DNA from: Agarivorans gilvus
Lineage (GTDB): Bacteria; Pseudomonadota; Gammaproteobacteria; Enterobacterales; Celerinatantimonadaceae
Direction of reading: 5' to 3'
Length of the DNA stretch: 64,000 bases
NCBI RefSeq assembly: GCF_001420915.1
Contig: NZ_CP013021.1
Coordinates: forward strand, 1,312,001 to 1,376,000
In this document: one piece after another, positions 55,841-64,000 of the stretch
How positions within the stretch are numbered: the first letter of the stretch is position 1
How the letters are laid out: every line of letters begins with the position of its first letter
Position numbers and translations under genes: made by a program
The notes under the pieces: generated by a model
Databases searched by the model: none
What the model was told of the DNA's origin: nothing
What the model saw: only the letters and a program-made list of their open reading frames with translations

Positions 55841-57027
55841 ATGAAACGTTTAAGCATTGCATTAATTAGCTTAATTGTACTTAGCGCTTGTTCGACTACT
55901 CACCCTCTTGAAAAAAGGGTGAATAAAGACAACTTTCAAACGGTGACTGTAGCGCCTAGCGCCGAACTAGCCAGTAAAAACCAAGTGCAAGCTGAACCCT
56001 TACGCTTCTGGGCTAATCAGCAGCCAGAATTTTTACTGTCGAAAAACAATACTACCCCCTGAAGGTAAACGGTGAGCGCCTTAACTTCTTGGCCCTTTCA
56101 GGTGGTGGTGCCGATGGTGCTTACGGGGCTGGGGCCCTAGTGGGTTTACACGACCAACAACAATTACCTGAATTTACCATCATCACGGGTATTAGCGCGG
56201 GTGCCCTGATTGCTCCTTTCGTATTTGCCGGTGAAGAGCAAGATTTTGTGGCACTAAAAACAGCAATGTTGAGTATTACCGACGATAAAATTCTGGGTAA
56301 GAAAAACATTCTAAATGTGTTGTTTAAAGACGCCTTCGCTAAAAAAGAAAGTTTGCTAGCGTTAATTCAAGAAACCTACACTAGCGATATGATCGAGCGT
56401 ATTGCGCAGCAGCATCAACAAGGGCGTCGCTTATTTATTGGTACTACCCACTTTGACTCGGGTGAGCAAATGACTTGGAATATCGGCGCCATTGCCGCCA
56501 GCGACTTAGTCAACAGACAGGCTTTGATTCATCAAGTACTGGCAGCCAGTGCCTCAATTCCAGGGGTATTTCCTCCGCAGTTTGTTGAGGTCTACCAGCA
56601 AGGCGAAAAATTTGAAGAGTTGCACGTCGATGGCGGTTTGAGTTACCAGATGTTCTTCGACCCTTCTGGCTATGACTACTCAAAAGTGAGCAAGGCATTA
56701 GGTTTAAGCGAAAAACCTAAGGTATATGTGATAAGAAATGGCGAGCTAAGCAACGACTACCAACCCGTTCCAGATAAGTCTGTGGGTTTAATTTCGCGCA
56801 GTGTACATTCGCTCATTTTACGCCAAGCTCGCGGCGACTATTACCGCATGATGTACATGAGCCAGAAAAACAACTTCGAAATTGCTTTAACCTACATCGA
56901 TACAGACTTCGTATCTTACAAGAAACCTAAAGTGATGTTTGATACTCAGCACATTTACAACCTGTATCAACATGCTTACCGCAAAGCCCAACGCGGGGAG
57001 CTATGGGTAAGCGAACTACCAAACTAG
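55841..57027 (+). pseudogene. Patatin-like phospholipase lipoprotein, frame broken by one base (probable sequence error)
   Basis: The N-terminal part starts MKRLSIALISLIVLSACSTT, a lipoprotein signal with Cys17. The C-terminal part carries the patatin oxyanion-hole motif LALSGGGADGAYGAG, the nucleophile-elbow GISAGALIAPF and the Asp of VDGGLSYQ, the Ser-Asp dyad. As read, the first frame stops at 56062. One extra A in the A5 run at 56042-56046 joins the two parts as LSKKQYYPLKVNGERLNFLA, giving one protein of 395 aa. It probably acts on lipids at the membrane surface. Confidence 0.88.
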
Positions 57028-57039
57028 TTTCACCTTTAT

Positions 57040-57972
57040 TTAGTCACCGGTGTCTAGCAGCGCCGGTGACAATTGGCTTTGCCCACTTTGCAGCAAGCCC
57101 TGATTGGCTAACCGTAAGGCTTGTTCCAGCTGCACCAGCAAATAACGCTGCGCTCCCCGATAGCGATAAGCACGGGGGACTTGAGTTACAATCTTTGCTT
57201 GCCCCTTCAACCACAGCGAATTAGCCGAATTAAAATCGGGAAGGTATAAACCCACACGACTATCCAAGTAAATATTCCCCAAAGTGTTAAAAAAAGAGTT
57301 GCCGGAGAAATCTGGAATAACTAAACCCAAGACTTTCGAATAACGCGCAAACCCAGCTTTACCACCACGATGCGACACATCTACCCCACCATTGCTCGGT
57401 GCTAACGCCTTCGAACGAGAGGCAATAAACAGGGTATCGCAGCCCTCAATTAAGGACTGCACGTAAGCGTCATCAATCGCCAATTCGCTAAAATCTTCCG
57501 CTTTAGGCATGGCGCTACCGTTTCGCCAATGCACTTGGCGCTGCTGAATATACTTGGGGCAATTTCCAAAGCTTTGTTTTACCTCTAAACGTAGCATTGA
57601 TGGGCTGCTATAACTCACCACTCTATTAAGGCGATTACGCCTACGACTGGCAAAATCCAAACCCAGTAAAGCCAAATGGTCGTGAAGGTCTACACTGAGT
57701 CGTCGTGAATATTCGAGCAAAACCCGAGCCTCGATCACGAGAGTCTGCGGGTTGGGAGACTGAATAAAACCTTGTTCAACAATAATAGGAGACGCCCAGG
57801 GGTGTCCTTGATCATCGGTTAAACCGGCAAACAGCACCTTCTGTTGGGTAAAGAACTGTTGGTGCTGCAAGGGCAGATAATCTCGAATATAGGCCTCACC
57901 AATAGGACCAAGCTTATCTTTTACCCCTGCCTTTTGTTGCAGAGCAAGTTCTCCTTGATGAAACACCGCCAT
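57040..57972 (-). CDS. Pyridoxamine 5'-phosphate oxidase-like flavin-binding family protein
   Basis: A 310-residue protein with a split-barrel flavin-binding pattern: QKVLFAGLTDDQGHPWASPI near the N-terminus, and a second half with DTLFIASRSKALAP followed by VSHRGGKAGFARY and FNTLGNIYLDSRVGLYLPDF. The HRGGKAGF-type motif is common in PNPOx-related proteins of unknown reaction. It is the last gene of the GST / NTF2-like / PNPOx-like operon facing a TetR regulator and may be an oxidoreductase in detoxification; that is an inference. Confidence 0.85.
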   Translation of the reverse strand: MAVFHQGELALQQKAGVKDKLGPIGEAYIRDYLPLQHQQFFTQQKVLFAGLTDDQGHPWASPIIVEQGFIQSPNPQTLVIEARVLLEYSRRLSVDLHDHLALLGLDFASRRRNRLNRVVSYSSPSMLRLEVKQSFGNCPKYIQQRQVHWRNGSAMPKAEDFSELAIDDAYVQSLIEGCDTLFIASRSKALAPSNGGVDVSHRGGKAGFARYSKVLGLVIPDFSGNSFFNTLGNIYLDSRVGLYLPDFNSANSLWLKGQAKIVTQVPRAYRYRGAQRYLLVQLEQALRLANQGLLQSGQSQLSPALLDTGD

Positions 57973-57991
57973 AGGCTTCTCCTTACTACAC

Positions 57992-58459
57992 TTATAAACC
58001 CAAGTCGCTTAAGCTAGGGTGTTCATCAGGCCGGCGACCTTGCGGCCAATGAAACAGCCGTTGCTCTGGGCTGATCGGCAAGTCATTAATGCTGGCATAA
58101 CGGCTACGCATCAAACCATTTTCGTCAAACTCCCAGTTTTCGTTCCCGTAAGCGCGATACCATTGCCCAGCTTGGTCTTGCCATTCATAAGCAAAACGCA
58201 CCGCGATACGATTATCGCTATAAGCCCATAGCTCTTTTATCAAACGGTATTGCTGCTCTTTGTCCCACTTGGCGCTTAAAAACGCGGTAATTTGCTCACG
58301 TCCATTAATAAAACTAGCGCGGTTACGCCATTGGCTGTCTGGGCTATAAGCCGCCGCCACCTTTTCCGCTTGGCGTGAGTTCCAAGCATCTTCAGCCAGA
58401 CGAACCTTTTGCGCAGCAGTTTCAGCGTTAAATGGTGGTAAGGGGTGTCGTTGTTGCAT
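57992..58459 (-). CDS. DUF1348, NTF2-like family protein
   Basis: A 155-residue protein of the nuclear-transport-factor-2-like superfamily (DUF1348). It contains AEDAWNSRQAEKVAAAYSPD, SQWRNRASFINGREQI and RFAYEWQDQAGQWYRAYGNE. Members adopt a cone-shaped fold that often binds small molecules; the function of this group is unknown. It lies 24 nt after the GST gene and 19 nt before the PNPOx-like gene. Confidence 0.9.
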   Translation of the reverse strand: MQQRHPLPPFNAETAAQKVRLAEDAWNSRQAEKVAAAYSPDSQWRNRASFINGREQITAFLSAKWDKEQQYRLIKELWAYSDNRIAVRFAYEWQDQAGQWYRAYGNENWEFDENGLMRSRYASINDLPISPEQRLFHWPQGRRPDEHPSLSDLGL

Positions 58460-58483
58460 AATTGTTCCTCATTCAATGTTAAG

Positions 58484-59092
58484 TTAAGCCGCGCGCAGGG
58501 GCGTTTTCTGCATCGCAACAAAGCCTGATAAAGCTTCAAGGCGCTCTAACCAAGCCAAAATATTGGCATATGAATCCAGCGCAACCTGACCTTCTGGGGC
58601 GTGCGCAATATACGAATAACAAGCCACATCGGCGATGCTAGGCTGAGCACCTACCATCCAGCGCTTACCCGCTAATAGCTGGTCAATTACCGCAAGTTGC
58701 TGATGACTGTTGGCAATAACAGATTCGGGATCATATGGAGCGTTAAACACGGTGATAAGGCGCGCCTTAGCCGGCCCATCCGCTAGGTTACGGGCTATCG
58801 CTAACCACTGCTGGATTTGCGCCTGTAGTTCACTAGATTTAGGGTTCCAAGCCGGCGCATAGTTATTAGCGAGGTGGGTAATAATCGCGATAGAGTCGCG
58901 GATTACCATCCCCTCGTCCTCTAAAACAGGCACCTGCATCAAAGGGTTAATTTGGCGAAATGCGGCTTGCTTATGCTCTCCTTTAGCCAAATTCACCGTG
59001 ACTTTTTGGTAGGTTAAACCAAGCAGAGCCAGCATTAAGCGCACCCTGTGGGCGTGTCCAGATAATTCAAAATCATACAGTTTTAACATCAT
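58484..59092 (-). CDS. Glutathione S-transferase family protein (TetR-linked operon)
   Basis: A 202-residue protein starting MMLKLYDFELSGHAHRVRLM. The N-terminal thioredoxin fold includes NPLMQVPVLEDEGMVIRDS, the glutathione-binding pattern. The C-terminal helical domain includes WMVGAQPSIADVACYSYIAH. The N-terminal position of the active residue (Ser in ELSGHAHRVR) suggests a serine or tyrosine-type GST. The start at 59092, just after GAGGAACG, is preferred over an in-frame start at 59176 that would overlap the operator. First gene of the operon divergent from the TetR gene. Confidence 0.9.
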   Translation of the reverse strand: MMLKLYDFELSGHAHRVRLMLALLGLTYQKVTVNLAKGEHKQAAFRQINPLMQVPVLEDEGMVIRDSIAIITHLANNYAPAWNPKSSELQAQIQQWLAIARNLADGPAKARLITVFNAPYDPESVIANSHQQLAVIDQLLAGKRWMVGAQPSIADVACYSYIAHAPEGQVALDSYANILAWLERLEALSGFVAMQKTPLRAA

Positions 59093-59160
59093 CGTTCCTC
59101 GTTCATTTGGATTAACAAAGATGAAACAGATCAGCTGGCCAAACGCCAAAGTATACAGCC

Positions 59161-59200
59161 CTGTCTCCTTTCTCATTTAAGATAGGAGACAGATCTGTCT
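59161..59200. promoter_or_regulatory. Operator candidate between the GST operon and the TetR gene
   Basis: AGACAGATCTGTCT (59187-59200) is a perfect 14-bp palindrome. CTGTCTCCT (59161-59169) is the exact inverse of AGGAGACAG (59184-59192), so three copies of the AGACAG/CTGTCT half-site lie in 40 bp. They sit 69-108 nt upstream of the GST start in the shared divergent promoter region, where a TetR repressor would bind. Confidence 0.7.
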
Positions 59201-59348
59201 AGGTCAACGTATTTTTTGATCTTTTTTTGAACACTAAAGTCAACTATTTGATTAATTGGGATAAATAGTGAAATCTGAGTGGCTAATGAAGGCCGTGCAA
59301 AAAAAGAGACAGAGCGGTATACTTGTTGTAATAAGACTGTAGGAAAGA

Positions 59349-59927
59349 ATGATGACTAGCCGCAAACGAGATTTGCTTATCGATACCGCGCAGCTCTTGT
59401 TTTACCAACAAGGCTTTCGTGCCACCGGTATCGACACCATTTTGGCCAGCTCTGGGGTGGCTAAAAAAACCCTGTACAATCACTTTAAGTCTAAGGAAGA
59501 GTTAATTGTTGCCTGTTTAAGGCGCCGCGATCAGCAATTACTGGCTTTACTTAAAGACAAGATTGAACAGTTTACTCCGCAGCAACAGTGTGAGCTTGAG
59601 TTTGCCCCCATTATGGCGTTTTTCGATGGCTTAGATGAATGGATTAATTCCAGCGCGTTTTTTGGCTGCATGTTTATTAATGCCTCTGCCGAATACCACT
59701 CACAAGACCATCCGGTACACCTTGCTTGTAACGAACATAAAGAGGCAGTACGGCAACTGATTCAACAACAGCTAAATGGTTTAGCCCTTAAAGATCCATT
59801 AAACCTAGCCAAACAGCTAGCAATGCTGGCCGATGGTGCCATTGTAGCAGCCCATACTTGTAACGATGCAACAGCTGCCAAACGCGCCAAACAAATGGCT
59901 TATATCTTATTGAAGCAATCCCTATAA
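59349..59927 (+). CDS. TetR/AcrR family transcriptional regulator
   Basis: A 192-residue repressor with an N-terminal helix-turn-helix (FRATGIDTILASSGVAKKTL, then YNHFKSKEELIVACLRRRD) and a helical ligand-binding domain with FFGCMFINASAEY (one Cys) and a C-terminal ADGAIVAAHTCND. It is divergent from the GST / NTF2-like / PNPOx-like operon and is the likely regulator of that operon through the palindromes at 59161-59200. The inducer is unknown; electrophiles or flavin-reactive compounds are plausible given the target genes. Confidence 0.9.
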   Translation: MMTSRKRDLLIDTAQLLFYQQGFRATGIDTILASSGVAKKTLYNHFKSKEELIVACLRRRDQQLLALLKDKIEQFTPQQQCELEFAPIMAFFDGLDEWINSSAFFGCMFINASAEYHSQDHPVHLACNEHKEAVRQLIQQQLNGLALKDPLNLAKQLAMLADGAIVAAHTCNDATAAKRAKQMAYILLKQSL

Positions 59928-59931
59928 AACC

Positions 59932-59955
59932 AAAGCCGAGCTATTGCTCGGCTTA
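59932..59955. terminator. Hairpin between the TetR and fucose-isomerase-family genes
   Basis: AAGCCGAGC / GCTCGGCTT (59933-59954, TATT loop) is a 9-bp stem between convergent genes. The downstream T tract is weak, so efficiency as a terminator is uncertain. Confidence 0.55.
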
Positions 59956-59981
59956 GTTAGGCATAGAATTATGTTTAGCGC

Positions 59982-61469
59982 TTACAGAAACACACTAGGG
60001 ATCTCGTTAGGGTAGCGCTGCTGCGCAGGTTGATTGTAATCAATATCAGTGACTCCCAATAGATGCAGCACTTGATATAGCGTTTTAGCTACATGACCAA
60101 AAGCTATGCCGGCATGGTGAGGATAACGTTTCTCAATCAATACATGACGGTAGAAACGTTGCATTTCAGGAATAGCAAACGCCGCAATCGCACCAAATGA
60201 CTGAGGGTCAATATCCAAAATATCGCCCTGAGCCACGTAGGCTCGCAATTGAGTATCGGCGGTAGACTGTAAGCGGAATAGTGTAACTTGGCCGGGTTTA
60301 ATTTGCCCCTCTAAGGTGCCACGAGTAATGTTTGGCTCTTGGCCCGCTTCCATCAAGCTATGCATGATCTTTTGGAAACGCAGCTGCGAATTCTTCATGC
60401 AGCTTGGCGCGGTATTACCACAGTGAAAGCCCATGAATAAGTCTTTCGCCGTATAGTCGCCCAATACGCTGGCATTAGCCGCCACCATGTCTTGAGGCAC
60501 GGTATTGTTGATATCCAGCAGCGTTGCCGGATGATTAGTAGCACAACTAATCATGTATTCTGATAGCGCCCCGTAAATATCCACCTCACAAGCCACCGGA
60601 ATGCCACGCTGCGCCAAGCGCGCATTCACGTAACATGGTACAAAACCAAAGAACTTCTCAAATGAAGGCCAGCACTTATTGGCAAATACCGCAAACTTAG
60701 AAGCGCCTAAATTGGCCGCGTGAAAATCTAATAGGGCTGCTTCATATTGGGCCAACTTAGGTAATAAATCGGGATAAGGATTGTTAACCCCTAGCTCGGC
60801 TTGCATCTCTGCAACAATTTTAGGAATGTCAGCATGCCCTTCAGCGGCTTGGTAAAGGTCGAACAAATCCAGTTCGCTGTTTTCCATGATTTCAACACCA
60901 AGGTCAAACAAGGCCTTGATGGGAGCGTTACAAGCAACGAAATCTTGAGGACGAGGTCCAAAGGAGAAAATTTTAAGCCCTTGTAAACCCAAAATAGTGC
61001 GAGCCACTGGCACAAAATCAGCAATCATTGCGGCCACTTCAGGGGCAGTACCAACCGGATACTCAGGAATATGCACCGCTAGGTTACGTAAACCGGCGCT
61101 GTAAGACGCGTTCAATACGCCACAATAAGCATCACCACGCGCGTCTTTTAAGCCTGCGGTGGCCTCTTCGGCCGCGGCGGCAAACATGCATGGCCCAGAA
61201 AAACGCTGCGCCATTAAACTCAGCGGACCTTCAGGCCCGAAGTTACCTAAGTAGATAACCAAGGCGTTAATACCCGCCTGCTCAGCTTCGGCTAGGGCTT
61301 TAACTACATCATTTTCATTTTCAATAATGGTGTTTAATTGAACCAGCTCAACGTCCTGCTCAATGCAGGCTCCAGCTACCGCCTGACGACGTTGCTCAGA
61401 TAATGAAATAGGAAAACAGTCACGGCTCACCGCAACAATACCTAATTTTACTTGTGGGATATTAATCAT
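59982..61469 (-). CDS. L-fucose/L-arabinose isomerase family protein
   Basis: A 495-residue protein beginning MINIPQVKLGIVAVSRDCFP. It contains VIYLGNFGPEGPLSLMAQRF, KCWPSFEKFFGFVPCYVNAR, ACEVDIYGALSEYM and GFHCGNTAPSCMKN, the pattern of the fucose isomerase superfamily that binds a divalent metal through Glu, Asp and His. The ATG at 61469 has a GGAG site 6 nt upstream; the longer frame to 61565 adds an atypical N-terminus. No fucose or arabinose catabolic genes are adjacent, so the substrate is not set by context. Confidence 0.88.
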   Translation of the reverse strand: MINIPQVKLGIVAVSRDCFPISLSEQRRQAVAGACIEQDVELVQLNTIIENENDVVKALAEAEQAGINALVIYLGNFGPEGPLSLMAQRFSGPCMFAAAAEEATAGLKDARGDAYCGVLNASYSAGLRNLAVHIPEYPVGTAPEVAAMIADFVPVARTILGLQGLKIFSFGPRPQDFVACNAPIKALFDLGVEIMENSELDLFDLYQAAEGHADIPKIVAEMQAELGVNNPYPDLLPKLAQYEAALLDFHAANLGASKFAVFANKCWPSFEKFFGFVPCYVNARLAQRGIPVACEVDIYGALSEYMISCATNHPATLLDINNTVPQDMVAANASVLGDYTAKDLFMGFHCGNTAPSCMKNSQLRFQKIMHSLMEAGQEPNITRGTLEGQIKPGQVTLFRLQSTADTQLRAYVAQGDILDIDPQSFGAIAAFAIPEMQRFYRHVLIEKRYPHHAGIAFGHVAKTLYQVLHLLGVTDIDYNQPAQQRYPNEIPSVFL

Positions 61470-61745
61470 CACTCGCTCCACGGGTGTAGGGTCTTTTGAC
61501 CTTGTTATTAGTCTCCCTACTGTGCGTGATAAGTGAGTCATAAATGAATTGATACTGATCAACAAAGCCCAAGCTTGTTAATTTGCGAAAAGCAGAAGTA
61601 AAAAAACGTTAGCAGGAAAAGCGATTTACAACATCCCACAAATAAATTTATGAATGGGAACAGCAGTCACTACAACGAGGAGATAAGCCGATTAATCGAG
61701 CGTAGTACCGCACGCCAGTCACCTTCGCTCAAGCAATAGCAAACC

Positions 61746-62903
61746 TCAATTCACAGGGCTTAATTGGTAGAGATTGCCGCTATCGGTAGTAAAATACAGC
61801 AAACCTTGCGGGCCAACACTTAAGGCCCGGATCCGCTGGTTCAGCTCACTTAGTAAACGTTCCTCTGCGATAGCATTTCCCTGTTCATCCAGCACAATAC
61901 GATTAAGGTGCTGCAACTTTAAGGCGCCAGTGAATAAGTTACCCTGCCACTGGCTAAAAGCTTTAGCTTGATATAGCAGCAAAGAACCCGGCGCAATCGA
62001 AGGCACATACACTGTGCGGGGAGAATTAATTCCCTCCATGGTTTCTGCTTCACCTACCTTTAATGGCCCCCAATATTCCTTGCCATGGGAGGTGATAGGC
62101 CAGCCGTAGTTAGCACCGGCTTCAATTAAATTCAGTTCATCGCCGCCGCGCGGGCCATGTTCTATTGCCCACAAACGCTGCTTGAGTTCATCGTAGGCCA
62201 AACCTTGAGGATTGCGATGACCATAACTATAAATGGCGTCGGCAAATTGGCTATTGCCAACAAAAGGATTATCGCTAGGAATGCTGCCATCGAAATTTAA
62301 ACGCACGATGCTCCCAGCATGATTAAGGGTATTTTGGCCATTCTCTCGCACCCCACGGTCACCAATTGAAAAATACAGATGCTGCTTATCAAAGGCGATA
62401 CGACTGCCATAATGGCGATTAGTATCACTGGCCGAATCACTAACAAACAACTCTTGCCAAAACGCAATGCTCACTTTTCCTAGCTCATCTTGTAGTAACT
62501 GAGCCTTAGCTAAAGCGGTCACCCCTTGACCTTGCTGAGGTTTACTATAAGTAAAATAAAACCAGCCATCTGGCCCCTTCACCACGTCTAACAGGCCTCC
62601 TTGACCACGCGCCCAAACAGCGGGTAAACCAGTGATTTTTTGCCATGCAGGCTGCTGGGCAGATAGCTTATCGAGGCGAAGGCTCAACAACTCGCCGTGG
62701 CGTAAGCTAATTATTAAGGTGTGGCGGTTCAACCAAGCCATGCCCCAAGGTACACCGGGCAACTGTGCCAAGTGGCTCACTTGCAGCGTATAGTCTTGGC
62801 TGGTTACACGCTGCAATGCCAAAGCCGAGCGAGCCGCGAATACTGACATCACGGCCACGATTAAACCCACAATAATCCAGCGCGGTTTGTTTGCTACTTG
62901 CAT
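61746..62903 (-). CDS. PQQ-dependent sugar dehydrogenase (soluble aldose dehydrogenase type)
   Basis: A 385-residue exported protein: an N-terminal hydrophobic signal (WIIVGLIVAVMSVFAARSAL) followed by a six-bladed propeller of the YliI/Asd family. Motifs include GVPWGMAWLNRHTLIIS, GGLLDVVKGPDGWFYFTYSK, HYGSRIAFDKQHLYFSIGDR, YGHRNPQGLAYDE and EHGPRGGDELNLIEAGANYG. Such enzymes oxidise aldoses in the periplasm with pyrroloquinoline quinone. No pqq genes are in the window, so cofactor supply is unknown. Confidence 0.92.
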   Translation of the reverse strand: MQVANKPRWIIVGLIVAVMSVFAARSALALQRVTSQDYTLQVSHLAQLPGVPWGMAWLNRHTLIISLRHGELLSLRLDKLSAQQPAWQKITGLPAVWARGQGGLLDVVKGPDGWFYFTYSKPQQGQGVTALAKAQLLQDELGKVSIAFWQELFVSDSASDTNRHYGSRIAFDKQHLYFSIGDRGVRENGQNTLNHAGSIVRLNFDGSIPSDNPFVGNSQFADAIYSYGHRNPQGLAYDELKQRLWAIEHGPRGGDELNLIEAGANYGWPITSHGKEYWGPLKVGEAETMEGINSPRTVYVPSIAPGSLLLYQAKAFSQWQGNLFTGALKLQHLNRIVLDEQGNAIAEERLLSELNQRIRALSVGPQGLLYFTTDSGNLYQLSPVN

Positions 62904-63123
62904 CTTGTTTACTCCACCAGCTATCCCCTACACTTTAGCATTGCAGCCAAGCATCGTTGAAACCTTACAGCCTCACTCCATCCCTTAAGCAAAACAATGA
63001 ACAGTTTAAAAAAACAAAATAAGTAACCGATTTGGTATATTCTAAGTATAAGAAATTTACCAAACAGCCAGTAATGGCTTATATATCACTGACACTTTCA
63101 ACTACCACAGACTGGAATTTATC

Positions 63124-63681
63124 ATGAAAAAAACGCTCTCAGCGCTTATCCTCACATCTTGCTTTTCACTGCCAGCCTTAGCCGAAACCCCTGTAATGTT
63201 TTCAAGCATTGATGGCTTCAATGCTCCCAACGCGAATGCAGTTAGTGGTGTGCGTCTATCGGTATTACACGGCAAAGTTGATGAAGTGAAAGGCGTCGAC
63301 TTTTCGGTTTTAGGTATGTCTGAAACCAAACGCAGCACCGGCATTAACTTTGGCTTATTCTGGGGCGGTGCTAAAGTCACCGAAGAAATGAAAGGTGCGT
63401 CTTTAGGTTTATTTAACTGGAATACCGGCTTAACTACCGGGGTAAACCTTGGCGCGGTCAACTTCACCAATAACGTTAACGGCTTAAACTGGAGTGCGGT
63501 AAACTTTTCGCAGGGCTATACCAAGGCCGATGTAGGTTTGGCCAGTATTTCTAACAAATCTAACGTTCAAGTAGGTTTGTTCAATATGACTAAGCAAATC
63601 GACGGCATACAAATTGGTATCATCAATTGTGCCGATAACGGCTTCTTTAAATGTTTCCCAATATTTAACTTCGCCAAATAA
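63124..63681 (+). CDS. Exported surface-repeat protein (LA_2272-type repeats)
   Basis: A 185-residue protein with a signal peptide (cleavage near LPALAETP). The mature part is built of short imperfect repeats ending in a Gly-x-x-Gly/Ala-hydrophobic-Asn/Phe pattern: INFGLF, ASLGLFNW, VNLGAVNF, NWSAVNF, VQVGLFNM, IQIGIINC. This layout matches the LA_2272 surface repeat family, sometimes misnamed PHA synthase. It is probably an outer-membrane or surface beta-structure; the function is unknown. An inverted TTTGGTA / TACCAAA pair lies 60-100 nt upstream near the promoter. Confidence 0.82.
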   Translation: MKKTLSALILTSCFSLPALAETPVMFSSIDGFNAPNANAVSGVRLSVLHGKVDEVKGVDFSVLGMSETKRSTGINFGLFWGGAKVTEEMKGASLGLFNWNTGLTTGVNLGAVNFTNNVNGLNWSAVNFSQGYTKADVGLASISNKSNVQVGLFNMTKQIDGIQIGIINCADNGFFKCFPIFNFAK

Positions 63682-63696
63682 GCTATAGCCAACATA

Positions 63697-63723
63697 CAAG
63701 GGAAAGCTAGCCTTTCCCTTATT
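63697..63723 (+). terminator. Hairpin after the surface-repeat gene
   Basis: AAGGGAAAG / CTTTCCCTT form a 9-bp stem with a 5-nt loop (63698-63720), followed by ATTTC; it is probably a terminator despite the short T run. Confidence 0.6.
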
Positions 63724-64000
63724 TCAATAACAAACACCGACTCATTTAATTCCATCCCCCTCATGGCACTCGCACCTATCGATGCGAATAATCTCTCTAC
63801 AGGCGATTATTGTCACGCGGATTAACCGTTCGTCCCTTGTCTATCAGTTTAAACCTATACTGCCGGCATGGCCTACTCGAGGCATACCGAACCATGAGCT
63901 ACATTTAAGACCGTGTCCTTACCCGCTTAACCACTACTATGCCTTTATTTGGTAGAAGACCCATAACTAAATAAGCAGAATTAGCTCACAACAAACTTGA
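63724..64000. other. Right-edge region without a recognised gene
   Basis: I find no coding frame, RNA gene or clear signal in the last 277 nt; a minus-strand frame at 63567-63764 is a shadow of the surface-repeat gene. Confidence 0.5.

Noticed and set aside
17421..56046. Programmed frameshifting or phase variation as cause of the eight broken frames
   Set aside because: Runs are short (4-7), no slippery heptamers or stimulators are visible, and most genes are housekeeping; sequencing error explains all cases more simply.
1..64000. CRISPR array, tRNA or rRNA gene, prophage, insertion sequence
   Set aside because: No regularly spaced repeats, cloverleaf-like segments, transposase or phage genes were seen on reading through both strands.

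Overview
The window is chromosomal DNA of a marine-type gammaproteobacterium. Protein sequences and gene order (mutS | rpoS-nlpD-yqaA-pcm-surE-truD-ispF-ispD-ftsB | eno-pyrG-mazG-relA | rlmD | barA | acpS-pdxJ-recO-era-rnc-lepB-lepA | cyd | rseC-rseB-rseA-rpoE | nadB | ygfX-sdhE | ygfZ) fit the Vibrio/Alteromonadales lineage. An Agarivorans-like genus is my best guess, but it is an inference from memory, not a database match. I see no rRNA, tRNA, CRISPR array, prophage or insertion sequence. Layout: 1-495 is the 3' end of mutS, converging on a long minus-strand block (555-8485 and 8547-13362) that carries stationary-phase sigma factor, protein repair, isoprenoid, division, glycolysis, CTP and (p)ppGpp genes. 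The divergent pair rlmD/barA follows. Next is the minus-strand acpS-to-lepA housekeeping operon (17971-24118). A complete cytochrome bd cluster, cydABX-cydDC (24566-30774, plus strand), lies between lepA and rseC, with an FNR-like box before cydA. The sigma-E operon rpoE-rseA-rseB-rseC (33401-30771) has a near-consensus sigma-E promoter and is divergent from nadB. From about 38 kb the content becomes more accessory: an L,D-transpeptidase, a SufR-like four-cysteine regulator with three CTTNNNAAG-type palindromes in its promoter, two tandem alkaline phosphatases behind a PHO-box-like element, three chemoreceptors, a periplasmic solute-binding protein, GST-family genes, a TetR-controlled GST/NTF2-like/PNPOx-like operon, a fucose-isomerase-family gene, a PQQ-type sugar dehydrogenase and a surface-repeat protein. 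Two observations stand out. First, eight otherwise conserved genes (yqaA, pcm, barA, cydC, nadB, ygfX, a DUF882 gene and a patatin-like lipoprotein) each carry one apparent single-base deletion in a homopolymer (seven in sense-strand G runs, one in an A run). Adding one base restores a family-like full-length protein every time. The simplest reading is sequencing or assembly error, so these genes should be treated as probably intact until checked. Second, the 3' end of eno is partly duplicated about 77 bp downstream, before two similar tandem terminators. No clearly new multi-gene system was found. The best candidates for unstudied biology are the SufR-like regulator with its downstream cysteine-rich secreted protein, the PHO-box phosphatase locus with a secreted companion of unknown family, and the TetR/GST operon.
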